A DNA stretch of 16,786 bases from CAZJAT01 sp964544145 (GTDB lineage Bacteria; Hydrothermota; 32-111), in assembly GCA_964544145.1 (NCBI GenBank), contig CAZJAT010000032.1, positions 1 to 16,786 on the forward strand, read 5' to 3'. How positions within the stretch are numbered: the first letter of the stretch is position 1; every line of letters starts with the position of its first letter. The notes under the pieces are model-generated. The model saw only the letters and a list, made by a program, of their open reading frames with translations. It did no database searches and was not told the origin of the DNA. The position numbers and the translations under genes were made by a program. Shown here in pieces: positions 8,816-16,280 of this stretch.

Positions 8816-8834
8816 CAGATATTTTTACAGATAG
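8688..8834 (+). pseudogene. Truncated 5' fragment of the CGGC-domain gene
   Basis: Codons 1-42 match the intact gene at 11397 exactly. After Glu42 the reading frame enters inserted DNA, adds six unrelated residues (FRYFYR) and stops at TAG 8832-8834. It keeps Cys11, Cys17 and Cys22 but lacks the CGGC motif at 49-52, so it should have no activity. Its promoter and ribosome binding site are intact, so a 48-residue peptide could still be made. Confidence 0.9.
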
Positions 8835-8943
8835 ATATGTTATGAGCAACTTAATTTTGATGTTTCTAAGGTATTTTGGAAAACCAGAAAAAAATATTGA
8901 TGTCAAAAAAACAAATTTTTTGTTAAATATGAAAAATATATAG
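8815..8943 (+). pseudogene. 3' end of an unidentified gene at the left edge of the insert
   Basis: In the frame starting at 8815 an open stretch of 42 codons runs from the repeat junction to TAG 8941-8943. It reads like the C-terminus of a real protein: SDIFTDRYVMSNLILMFLRY, then FGKPEKNIDVKKTN. It has no start of its own and ends 15 bp before the LVIVD gene. I do not recognise the family; a chance open frame in AT-rich DNA is the alternative. Confidence 0.4.
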
Positions 8944-8958
8944 CGAAAAGGAGATCTT

Positions 8959-11151
8959 ATGAAAATCAAAATCTTCATTTTAGCAATAGTGATATTATTT
9001 GGAATAATATTATTTTCAAATAATATTGATAGTGATTTAAAAATCAATGACTGGAATAAAATAAATAGAGTAAATGATACAAAAGCTACAGGTGATTCAT
9101 TAAACAGTAAACTTGTAGGAGGATGGTTTAGAGGCCCTTGTAATGCAGTATTTGTAGAAGACACAATTGCATATATAGGTGATGGTGGGTATGTAAAAAT
9201 CTTAAATATAAAAGATGTATCAAATCCACAAGTACTTGGCAAAATAAGAGTTCCATCATTTGTAGAAGATATCTTTGTAGTTGACACATTTGCATATGTA
9301 GCGGATTATTGCGATGGACTCAGAATAATCAATATAAGTAATCCTAGTTCACCGATAGAGACAGGCTTTTATGATACAGGTGATTTTGCATATGGTGTAT
9401 ATGTCGTAGACACATTTGCATATGTAGCGGATGGGGGTGATGGACTCAGAATAATCAATATAAGTAATCCTAGTTCACCGATAGAAACGGGCTTCTATGA
9501 TACAGGTAGGGATGCATATGGTGTATATATTATAGACACATTTGCATATGTAGCGGATGGGGGTGATGGGCTTCGAATAATCAATATAAGTAATCCTGGG
9601 TCACCAGTAGAGACGGGTTATTATAATACAGGTTATTATGCAGAAGATGTATATGTCATAGACACATTCGCATATGTAGCGGATTGGAGTGATGGACTCA
9701 GAATAATCAATATAAGCAATCCTATTTTACCGGTAGAGACTGGGTTTTATGATACGGGTAGTTATGCATATGGTGTATACGTTATAGACACATTCGCATA
9801 TGTAGCGGATTGGAGTGATGGACTCAGAATAATCAATGTAAGTAATCCAAGTTCACCGGTAGAGATAGGTTATTATGATACAGGTGGTTCTGCAGAAGAT
9901 GTATATGTCATAGACACATTTGCATATGTAGCGGATGGGGGTGATGGGCTGAGAATAATCAATGTAAGTAATCCTAGTTCACAGGTTGAAGCGGGCTTTT
10001 ATGATACAGGTGATTTTTCAGAAGATGTATATGTCATAGACACATTCGCATATGTAGCGGATGGGAGTGATGGGCTTCGAATAATCAATGTAAGCAATCC
10101 TAGTTCACCTGTAGAAACGGGCTTTTATGATACAGATGATCGAGCATACGGGATTTATGTCGTAGACACATTTGCATATGTAGCGGATGGGAGTGATGGG
10201 CTTCGAATAATCAATGTAAGTAATCCAAATTCACCGGTAGAGACGGGTTATTATAATCCTGTTGCTGCTGAATTAGATGTATATGTCGTAGACACATTTG
10301 CATATATAGCAGATGGAGGTGATGGGCTGAGAATAATCAATGTAAGTAATCCAAGTTCGCCGGTAGAGATTGGTTATTATGATACAGGTGGGCAAGCTTA
10401 TGGTGTATATGTCAAAGATATATTTGCATATGTAGCCGATTGGAATGCTGGGCTTCGAATAATCAATGTAAGTAATCCAAGTTCACCGGTAGAGACGGGT
10501 TATTATGATCCGGGTAGCTATGCAAGAGATGTCTATGTCGTAGATAACTTTGCATATGTAGCGAATTGGAGTACTGGGCTTCGAATAATCAATGTAAGTA
10601 ATCCAAGTTCGCCGGTAGAGATTGGTTATTATGATACAGGTGGTTCTGCAAGAGGTGTATATGTAAAAGATACATTTGCATACGTGACAGATTTAAGTGA
10701 TGGGCTTCGAATAATCAATGTAAGTAATCCAAGTTCACCGGTAGAAATTGGTTATTATGATACAGGTGGTTCTGCAAGAGGTGTATATGTGATTGACACC
10801 CTTGTATATGTAGCAGATGGAGAGGATGGATTATATATAATCAAATATCCTATGGATGTCACAGGGATAGAAGAGAATAAGTTTACAAATAATATTTCAG
10901 TAAATAATTATTATATTAGATATAATCCCAACACAGTAGATTTATATTTTGGACTTAAAGAAAGAGGAAAATTAAATCTTGATATATATGATAAGATGGG
11001 CAGACAATTAAATGCAATTAATAATGGTATTATTGAAAGCGGATATACAAGAATCAGTATAAATAAAAACGATTATTCTGCAGGAGAATATTTTATAAAA
11101 GGTAAAATGGGAGATACAGAAATTAGTACAAAGATAATTATAATAAAATAG
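8959..11151 (+). CDS. Exported 14-unit LVIVD-repeat propeller protein with Por-secretion-like C-terminal tail
   Basis: 730 residues; the ATG at 8959 follows AAGGAG (8948-8953). Residues 1-20 are a signal peptide. A linker with TGDSLN and GGWFRGPCNAV matches the paralogue at 1-2203. Units start at residues 68, 109, then every 42 residues to 613: 14 LVIVD units in all, with the core DTFAYVADxxxGLRIINxSN, which could fold as two seven-bladed or one larger propeller. The tail (about 645-730) has the IYDKMGRQLN ... SAGEYFIKGK pattern of FlgD-like/type IX sorting domains, so the protein is likely secreted or surface-attached. DNA of the units is nearly identical, indicating recent amplification or homogenisation. 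It lies inside an insertion between 199-bp repeats and stands alone in its transcription unit. Ligand is unknown. Confidence 0.92.
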   Translation: MKIKIFILAIVILFGIILFSNNIDSDLKINDWNKINRVNDTKATGDSLNSKLVGGWFRGPCNAVFVEDTIAYIGDGGYVKILNIKDVSNPQVLGKIRVPSFVEDIFVVDTFAYVADYCDGLRIINISNPSSPIETGFYDTGDFAYGVYVVDTFAYVADGGDGLRIINISNPSSPIETGFYDTGRDAYGVYIIDTFAYVADGGDGLRIINISNPGSPVETGYYNTGYYAEDVYVIDTFAYVADWSDGLRIINISNPILPVETGFYDTGSYAYGVYVIDTFAYVADWSDGLRIINVSNPSSPVEIGYYDTGGSAEDVYVIDTFAYVADGGDGLRIINVSNPSSQVEAGFYDTGDFSEDVYVIDTFAYVADGSDGLRIINVSNPSSPVETGFYDTDDRAYGIYVVDTFAYVADGSDGLRIINVSNPNSPVETGYYNPVAAELDVYVVDTFAYIADGGDGLRIINVSNPSSPVEIGYYDTGGQAYGVYVKDIFAYVADWNAGLRIINVSNPSSPVETGYYDPGSYARDVYVVDNFAYVANWSTGLRIINVSNPSSPVEIGYYDTGGSARGVYVKDTFAYVTDLSDGLRIINVSNPSSPVEIGYYDTGGSARGVYVIDTLVYVADGEDGLYIIKYPMDVTGIEENKFTNNISVNNYYIRYNPNTVDLYFGLKERGKLNLDIYDKMGRQLNAINNGIIESGYTRISINKNDYSAGEYFIKGKMGDTEISTKIIIIK
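9283..10794 (+). repeat. Twelve in-register 126-bp tandem units encoding LVIVD blades
   Basis: The gacac/gata unit start recurs at 9283, 9409, 9535, 9661, 9787, 9913, 10039, 10165, 10291, 10417, 10543 and 10669, always exactly 126 bp apart, with a terminal partial unit at 10795. A slightly shorter 123-bp unit starts at 9160. Two late units differ at only about two bases over some 90 bp (10579 onward against 10705 onward). Variation concentrates at unit residues 9-11 and 33-38. Confidence 0.95.
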
Positions 11152-11199
11152 AATCTAAGAATAATAAATTATATACAAAAATACGAGGAATGAGGTCTT

Positions 11200-11300
11200 A
11201 TTAAAATTAATATTCTGTTTTTAGCAGCGGTAATGTTTTTTTAATATTATTTGGATATACTGATACATTCAGGTATGAATCAAGAGTAAAGAACAAATAA
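11200..11300 (+). pseudogene. Decayed start of another LVIVD-type exported protein gene
   Basis: Sequence around 11194-11300 resembles the ribosome binding site and signal peptide of the gene at 8959. The start codon has become ATT (11200-11202). The reading gives IKINILFLAAVMFF then a stop (11242-11244); shifting frame at the T run around 11236-11242 restores LILFGYTDTFRYESRVKNK, ending at 11298-11300. No propeller unit follows. It looks like the remnant of a second copy cut at the right edge of the insert. Confidence 0.5.
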
Positions 11301-11325
11301 ACAGAATTCTAAAAAAACTGTGCTA

Positions 11326-11524
11326 AAAATATCCATATATTTGTATATTGATTATCTTATAATTTAGTTTATTATTGTGAAAAATGAGGAGAATATATGG
11401 AAACTGTGAAATTGGGAATAATTATTTGTGACAGATACAGAAGTTGTGCTGGAGGTAAATGTTTAAGGTCCATGCATAATAGAGAGGGAGCATTCAGTTT
11501 ATACAAAGATAAAGAAATTGAATT
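11326..11524 (+). repeat. 199-bp perfect direct repeat, right copy
   Basis: Exact partner of 8617-8815. Here it is continuous with the rest of the CGGC gene, so this copy is the native 5' part or has rebuilt it. It supplies the promoter region, ribosome binding site and codons 1-42. Confidence 0.97.
11358..11363 (+). promoter_or_regulatory. Candidate -10 box for the CGGC gene
   Basis: A perfect TATAAT lies 33 bp before the ATG at 11397, with no good -35 box at 17 bp. The same element is duplicated at 8649-8654 in the left repeat, so the truncated copy, and perhaps the LVIVD gene behind it, could be transcribed from it. Confidence 0.35.
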
Positions 11525-11840
11525 GGCTGCCTATACCTCCTGCGGCGGATGTCCGGGAGGAAACATTGAATATGCTCCGGAGGAAATGAAAAAAAACGGG
11601 GTTAATACAATTCACTTTGCAACGGGTATGATTATAGGATATCCCCCATGTCCTAATATTGATTATTTTGCAGAGTTTATACAGAAAAAATATGATATGA
11701 ATGTTGTATACGGCACACATCCAATTCCTACAAGTTATTATAATACACACAGAGCGATGCAGTTCAGACGATTCCCCAACTGGGACAACAGAACAGCTTT
11801 GATTCTCTGCAATGAGGAAATGAGAGAAAGATATAATTGA
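11397..11840 (+). CDS. CGGC-domain putative metal-binding protein
   Basis: 147 residues. The CGGC motif at 49-52 with flanking TSCGGCPGGN is diagnostic of the CGGC domain (PF08821), predicted to bind metal. Other cysteines are at 11, 17, 22, 85 (PPCPN) and 138; Cys11, Cys17 and Cys22 form a second cluster near the N-terminus. GAGGAG precedes the ATG. The role of the family is not established; redox or metal handling is the usual guess, consistent with the flavodoxin gene that would be its neighbour without the insertion. The first 42 codons are part of a perfect 199-bp repeat, so an event at this gene produced both this intact copy and the fragment at 8688. The methyltransferase gene follows after 9 bp. 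Confidence 0.85.
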   Translation: METVKLGIIICDRYRSCAGGKCLRSMHNREGAFSLYKDKEIELAAYTSCGGCPGGNIEYAPEEMKKNGVNTIHFATGMIIGYPPCPNIDYFAEFIQKKYDMNVVYGTHPIPTSYYNTHRAMQFRRFPNWDNRTALILCNEEMRERYN

Positions 11841-11849
11841 AATAAAATA

Positions 11850-12389
11850 ATGGATACAAATAAAAAATATAATCATTGGAATGGCAAAAATCTGATATTA
11901 ATGATCATATTGACTATATTATGCATAACCTGCTTCCCTGTGAATTTTCTTGTGCTTATGAATATTATTTCTGTACCTCATTATCCATTATTATTTATTA
12001 TTGGATGGATATCCTGGGGAATAGGAATGTTACTTGTTATTTCTCCATTTATCATGTTTCCGAAATATGGTGAAATAAAGAAAGGTGAATCATTTGTAGA
12101 TACAAGAAAAGTGGTTGACAGAGGCATATATTCCATTGTGAGACATCCTCAATATCTTGGCGGGATATTTTCAATCTTTGTTATTAATATATTATGGCAT
12201 CCCCATTGGCTTTTTCTCATACTCGGTACAGCCGGTGTTATAATATTATATTTTAGTTGTATTGAAGAAGAGAAAATACTTATAAACAGATTTGGCTCTG
12301 ATTATGCTGATTATATGAAGAAAGTACCAAGAATGAATATAATGATAGGGATTATACGAGCAATAAAGCGCAAGAAGAATATTAATTAA
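11850..12389 (+). CDS. Integral-membrane methyltransferase, ICMT/PEMT-like
   Basis: 179 residues with hydrophobic segments at about 15-36, 45-70, 105-118 and 120-137. The signature for this fold is present: RHPQYLGG at 98-105, then EEEKIL (139-144) and RFGSDYADYMKKVPRMN (147-163). These form the S-adenosylmethionine-binding C-terminal half in isoprenylcysteine carboxyl methyltransferases and bacterial phospholipid methyltransferases. The bacterial substrate cannot be told from sequence. No clear ribosome binding site lies before the ATG, and the gene begins 9 bp after the CGGC stop, so coupled translation is likely. Same-strand spacing suggests one transcript with the CGGC gene. Confidence 0.85.
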   Translation: MDTNKKYNHWNGKNLILMIILTILCITCFPVNFLVLMNIISVPHYPLLFIIGWISWGIGMLLVISPFIMFPKYGEIKKGESFVDTRKVVDRGIYSIVRHPQYLGGIFSIFVINILWHPHWLFLILGTAGVIILYFSCIEEEKILINRFGSDYADYMKKVPRMNIMIGIIRAIKRKKNIN

Positions 12390-12415
12390 CCAGTATAATT
12401 TATTGGAGATGATAT

Positions 12416-12514
12416 ATGAAAAAATGGTTTTCTGTTCATATTATTCTAATATATATATTCAATCTCTGTTTTGCCCGGCAATCTTCACCTTCTCTCAGGG
12501 AATTAAATGCCTAG
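12416..12514 (+). CDS. Small ORF with signal-peptide-like N-terminus, overlapping the cyclase start
   Basis: Encodes 32 residues: a basic start (MKKW), a hydrophobic stretch to about residue 20 ending CFA, then a short polar tail RQSSPSLRELNA. GGAG (12405-12408) is well spaced from the ATG. Its stop TAG (12512-12514) lies just past the ATG of the cyclase gene (12507), which lacks a good site of its own, so the small ORF may work as a translational coupling leader. It could instead be a tiny exported peptide or the remnant of a longer exported protein cut short by a frameshift. I do not recognise a family. Confidence 0.5.
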   Translation: MKKWFSVHIILIYIFNLCFARQSSPSLRELNA

Positions 12515-15500
12515 GTACATTCCAAAGTTTATAGAACAAAAGTTTGAAAAAGGTTTAATGAGGGGTAATCTCAATGGATTTGTAATTGTTGCTGATATTT
12601 CAGGATTTACTGCAGTTGCAGAGGAATTGATGACATTGGGTGACAAAGGGATTGAGGCATTAACTAATATTATAAATGAGACCTTTTCACCTGCTATAGA
12701 AATCATTGATTCCTATGGAGGATGGATAAGCCATTTTGCCGGTGATGCATTTACAGCAATATTTGATGATATAAAAAAAGCCGATTCGGCATATACAATT
12801 ATTAATGAGAAGCTGAACAGAATTTCGGTTGATACTATTGCAGGAAGGAGAGAAATGCAGACAAAGACGTACAGGGGTGAGGGAAATATTCAATGGGAAA
12901 TTATCAAAGCAAAGAAATATTTTTACACAGTATGGGGAAATGCAATAGAAAATGCCTATCACAATGAAATGAAAAACATAAAAATTACAAATTTACACTC
13001 TACACCCAAATTGAAATCAGAGAAAAAAAATAATAATAAAAAAAATATTTTAAAACAATTCTATTCAGATAAATTGCTCAATAAAAAAATGAATGGAGAA
13101 TTAAGGAATATCACATCAATGTTCATTTCATTTCAAAGTGATGATTTTGAAAAAAACGCCGGTAGAATCGCGGATATTATAAATGAATATGGAGGATATT
13201 TCAATAAATTGGAAAATGGAGATAAGGGTTCTGTAATCCTTGCAATTTTTGGTGCTCCAATTGCGCACAAAAATAACAAAGAGAGGGCTGTGACTGCAGG
13301 GATTAATATAATGAATGAATTTAAGAATAATATAAAAATCCGTATTGGAATGAGTTCAGGAACATCATATGCAGGATTTATAGGTAATAGAATAAGAGGT
13401 GAATATACTGTCATAGGAGAACTTGTGAATCGTGCATCACGAATAATGAGCTCGGCAAAATGGGGAGAAATGTGTGCCGATGAGACATTGAAAAATGATG
13501 CTATCGAAATGAAGTTTAGAAGAAAAATTAAAGTGAAAGGCTATAAAAAAGCAGTTGATATATACTCAGATTTCAAAATAAAACATAATGATAAATCATA
13601 TAATAGATATAAAATAAGTAAAAAGTTTCTAAATGCGTATAATAAAGTGAAAGAGAATAGAGAAAAAAAAGTTTTTTTAATAAGCGGGAAGCAAGGAAGC
13701 GGAAAATCTGAATTTATAAAATCATTTGTTTCTTCAAATAATTTAGATGCTATTTACATTGATTGCAGTAATATACCTGCTGAATCACTTAAGCCAGTGC
13801 TTGATTTTATGAGGAGAAATAATTTATGTAATATAGAAGGACTGCCCAAGAAAGAAAAAATCAGAATGAAACAATTGTATAATTCATTTGCATATGTAAC
13901 CGGAATGAATTTTGATAAAAAAGCATTACCCGATAATCCAAAACTGATTTATGAAAATACAATTGATTTCATTGTAAAATCAATAGCAATAAGAGCGAAA
14001 GATATTATTATATTTGATGATGCGGATTTGATGGATAAAGATTCTTTGGAAGTTGCCAAGAGAATATCTAAGTTCAGGGATTACAATCCCGTTATCATTC
14101 TTATCTCAACAGACAGTACAGAGATATCAGATAATATTGACATTAGTAGAAAATTTGAGCTGAATCCTTTAAATGATAGTGAACTCATGGATTTTTGTAA
14201 AGAACGCTTAAATGGTAATATCTCACATGATTTATTTGAATTAATAAAGGAAAAAACAGGAGCATTACCTCTGTATTTGGAAAATGTGCTGAATGTTTTA
14301 CCTAAATATGTTGAAAAAATCAACAATATTATTGAACTCAGAAGTGAATATAAAAATATTGAATTTGATCTCAATGCAATTATTATTTCACAGACAGATA
14401 AATTATCAAATGTGAGCAATGAAGTATTAAAAACAGCCTCTGTAGTCGGTTATGCATTTAGTATAGAAATATTATCATCCTTAATGAATACAAAAATCAA
14501 GAATAGTATTATAAATAAGCTGATATTGGAAAACCTTATACAAAGAATAGATAAGAATGAGTTTAAATTTTCACATGGAATAATAAGGGATAGTATATAT
14601 AAAATGCTTTTAAGTAGTGAAAGAAGATCCCGTCATAGAAAGACAGCATTAATGATTAAGCAGCATTATAATAGAGATAAATCAAAATACGGAATCATTG
14701 CGTATCATTACGAATATGGAGAAAAAACTAATATCGCAATAAAGAATTATTTAAAGGCTGCAAAATATGATGAAAAAAAATACTTTAATAATGCAGCTAT
14801 TGAGCATTACAAAAAAATATTAAGTCTTGATGAAGATTATGAAAAAGCTCCATTTGTTCACTTCAGAATAGGGAAAATATACGAATTGACAGGCAAATGG
14901 GATTCCGCATTTAATAGTTATATGAAAGCTTTTGATATTGCTTATGATGATATCTTAAAAGCCGATATTCAAACAAGTATAGGAGCTTTGTATTGGATCA
15001 AAGGTGAACATGTAAATGCACTCAGTTATCTTAAAAAAGCAAAAAGAACCTACTCAATCAATAAGTGCTATGAAAAAGAGGCATATGTATCCGGTAAAAT
15101 TGGAAATGTTTATTGGAAACAGGGAATGCATAAACGTGCACTGAATATCCATAAAAAACAAATAGAATTATGCAAGGCTATTGGAAGTAAACAGTGCATA
15201 TTCTCAGGAACAGGAAGTATGGCTGCTGTTGAATATGATATGGGAAATTATGAAAGAGCTATAATGTTGTATTTAAATCAGTTAAAATTGATGAAGGGAA
15301 GCAATAGTAATCAGAACAGAGCGATTGTGTATGGGAATTTAGGTAATATTGCACTTCAGAAAGGCGAATACAGGAAAGCATCAGAATACAATATGAAAAG
15401 ACTCAAGATTGCTGAAAAGATAGGTGATAGAATGCGTATTGCAATTTCTTTAGGTACATTGGGAAATATTTACAGATTTCAAAATAAATTCAAGCAGGCC

Positions 15501-16280
15501 TTAATGTTTTACGAGCAAGCATTAACTGAATTTGCAGATCTTGGATATAAGGGAGCAGAGTCAATCACTATCGGTAATATAGGAATATGCTATTGGAGAA
15601 TGGGTGATTTCGAGAATGCAATTAATTATTATGAAAAGCACTATTCCAGTGCAGAATTACTTAATGATAAATCGGGCATGCAAAGAGCTTTGGGAAATAT
15701 CGGCAATGTACTTTGGAAACAGGGTAAATTCAGTGAGGCTCTATTAAAGGTAATACAACAAGCAGAAATGGCAAAACAAATCGGAGATAAACAACATTTT
15801 GCAATTGCTCTTGGCAATAGAGCAAATATTCTACGAGACATGGATGATGTTGAAAATGCTGATAAATTCTACAAAAAGGCATTGAAAATACTTGGAAAGA
15901 TAGGTGCAAAACCCTTTGTTGCATCAAATTTAACGGAACAGATAAAGATGTATATTGAAAAAGGGAAAAGAAGAAAGGCAAAAAATTTATTAGTCAAACT
16001 GAGAGATATTGGTAATGAACTTGGTGATGATGAAATAATGTATGAGCATAGGCTTATGTCTATCAGATTAATGTGTAATAATGAGGCACTAAAGGAATTA
16101 GAAAACATGAAAAATCATATCAATGATACAGAAAAATCAGCAGAGATTAATTATCAGATATTTATGTTGAGCAAAGATGAAACTATAAGAAAGGAAGCTT
16201 TAAATTTATTCAAATCATTGATTAGGGAAAGTGATAAGTATATGTTTAGGCAAAGAATCCTTGCATTGGAGGCAAAATGA
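12507..16280 (+). CDS. Soluble-adenylyl-cyclase-like protein: two class III cyclase domains, AAA-type NTPase, TPR array
   Basis: 1,257 residues. First cyclase domain (about 22-160) has metal-binding Asp30 in VADISGFTA and Asp80 in HFAGDAF; its second half is short and degenerate. Second cyclase domain (about 198-356) has Lys240 (DKGSVILAIFG), Thr301 and Asn308-Arg312 in EYTVIGELVNRASR, the base- and transition-state-binding positions. The NTPase follows, with Walker A GKQGSGKS (394-401), Walker B IIIFDDAD (500-507) and a helical region to about 740; then about ten TPR-like repeats (785-1180). This order is that of animal soluble adenylyl cyclase (ADCY10), whose pseudo-heterodimeric C1/C2 pair makes one active site. 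Activity on ATP is therefore likely. His76 stands where human sAC has Lys95, used in bicarbonate binding, so the activator may differ. No membrane segment is present. It is coupled to the genes on both sides. Confidence 0.88.
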   Translation: MPRYIPKFIEQKFEKGLMRGNLNGFVIVADISGFTAVAEELMTLGDKGIEALTNIINETFSPAIEIIDSYGGWISHFAGDAFTAIFDDIKKADSAYTIINEKLNRISVDTIAGRREMQTKTYRGEGNIQWEIIKAKKYFYTVWGNAIENAYHNEMKNIKITNLHSTPKLKSEKKNNNKKNILKQFYSDKLLNKKMNGELRNITSMFISFQSDDFEKNAGRIADIINEYGGYFNKLENGDKGSVILAIFGAPIAHKNNKERAVTAGINIMNEFKNNIKIRIGMSSGTSYAGFIGNRIRGEYTVIGELVNRASRIMSSAKWGEMCADETLKNDAIEMKFRRKIKVKGYKKAVDIYSDFKIKHNDKSYNRYKISKKFLNAYNKVKENREKKVFLISGKQGSGKSEFIKSFVSSNNLDAIYIDCSNIPAESLKPVLDFMRRNNLCNIEGLPKKEKIRMKQLYNSFAYVTGMNFDKKALPDNPKLIYENTIDFIVKSIAIRAKDIIIFDDADLMDKDSLEVAKRISKFRDYNPVIILISTDSTEISDNIDISRKFELNPLNDSELMDFCKERLNGNISHDLFELIKEKTGALPLYLENVLNVLPKYVEKINNIIELRSEYKNIEFDLNAIIISQTDKLSNVSNEVLKTASVVGYAFSIEILSSLMNTKIKNSIINKLILENLIQRIDKNEFKFSHGIIRDSIYKMLLSSERRSRHRKTALMIKQHYNRDKSKYGIIAYHYEYGEKTNIAIKNYLKAAKYDEKKYFNNAAIEHYKKILSLDEDYEKAPFVHFRIGKIYELTGKWDSAFNSYMKAFDIAYDDILKADIQTSIGALYWIKGEHVNALSYLKKAKRTYSINKCYEKEAYVSGKIGNVYWKQGMHKRALNIHKKQIELCKAIGSKQCIFSGTGSMAAVEYDMGNYERAIMLYLNQLKLMKGSNSNQNRAIVYGNLGNIALQKGEYRKASEYNMKRLKIAEKIGDRMRIAISLGTLGNIYRFQNKFKQALMFYEQALTEFADLGYKGAESITIGNIGICYWRMGDFENAINYYEKHYSSAELLNDKSGMQRALGNIGNVLWKQGKFSEALLKVIQQAEMAKQIGDKQHFAIALGNRANILRDMDDVENADKFYKKALKILGKIGAKPFVASNLTEQIKMYIEKGKRRKAKNLLVKLRDIGNELGDDEIMYEHRLMSIRLMCNNEALKELENMKNHINDTEKSAEINYQIFMLSKDETIRKEALNLFKSLIRESDKYMFRQRILALEAK

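Larger units (their letters stand above)
8816..11325 (+). other. 2,510-bp inserted segment between the 199-bp direct repeats
   Basis: This block separates the truncated and the intact copy of the CGGC gene. Removing one repeat plus the block would restore a simple flavodoxin-CGGC-methyltransferase order. It holds one complete gene (LVIVD protein, 8959-11151), an apparent gene end at its left edge and a decayed LVIVD-type gene start at its right edge. I see no transposase, integrase or terminal inverted repeat. The structure matches single-crossover integration of a circle that carried the 199-bp segment, or a tandem-duplication product, but a metagenome assembly join is also possible. Confidence 0.75.

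Noticed and set aside
8790..9287. 165-codon minus-strand ORF across the repeat junction
   Set aside because: It runs antisense through the start of the LVIVD gene, is low in complexity, rich in Phe/Ile/Lys, and has no ribosome binding site.
9283..10854. Diversity-generating retroelement acting on the propeller loops
   Set aside because: No reverse transcriptase, template repeat or adenine-biased substitution block is seen in the window.
9160..10920. Regular repeats as a possible CRISPR array
   Set aside because: The 126-bp units are contiguous, in frame and encode propeller blades; there are no short repeat/spacer pairs.
11152..11325. Rho-independent terminator after the LVIVD gene
   Set aside because: I found no GC-rich hairpin followed by a T run there or in the other intergenic gaps.
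8617..11524. IS element or transposon with target-site duplication
   Set aside because: No transposase or terminal inverted repeats, and a 199-bp duplication is much longer than known target duplications.
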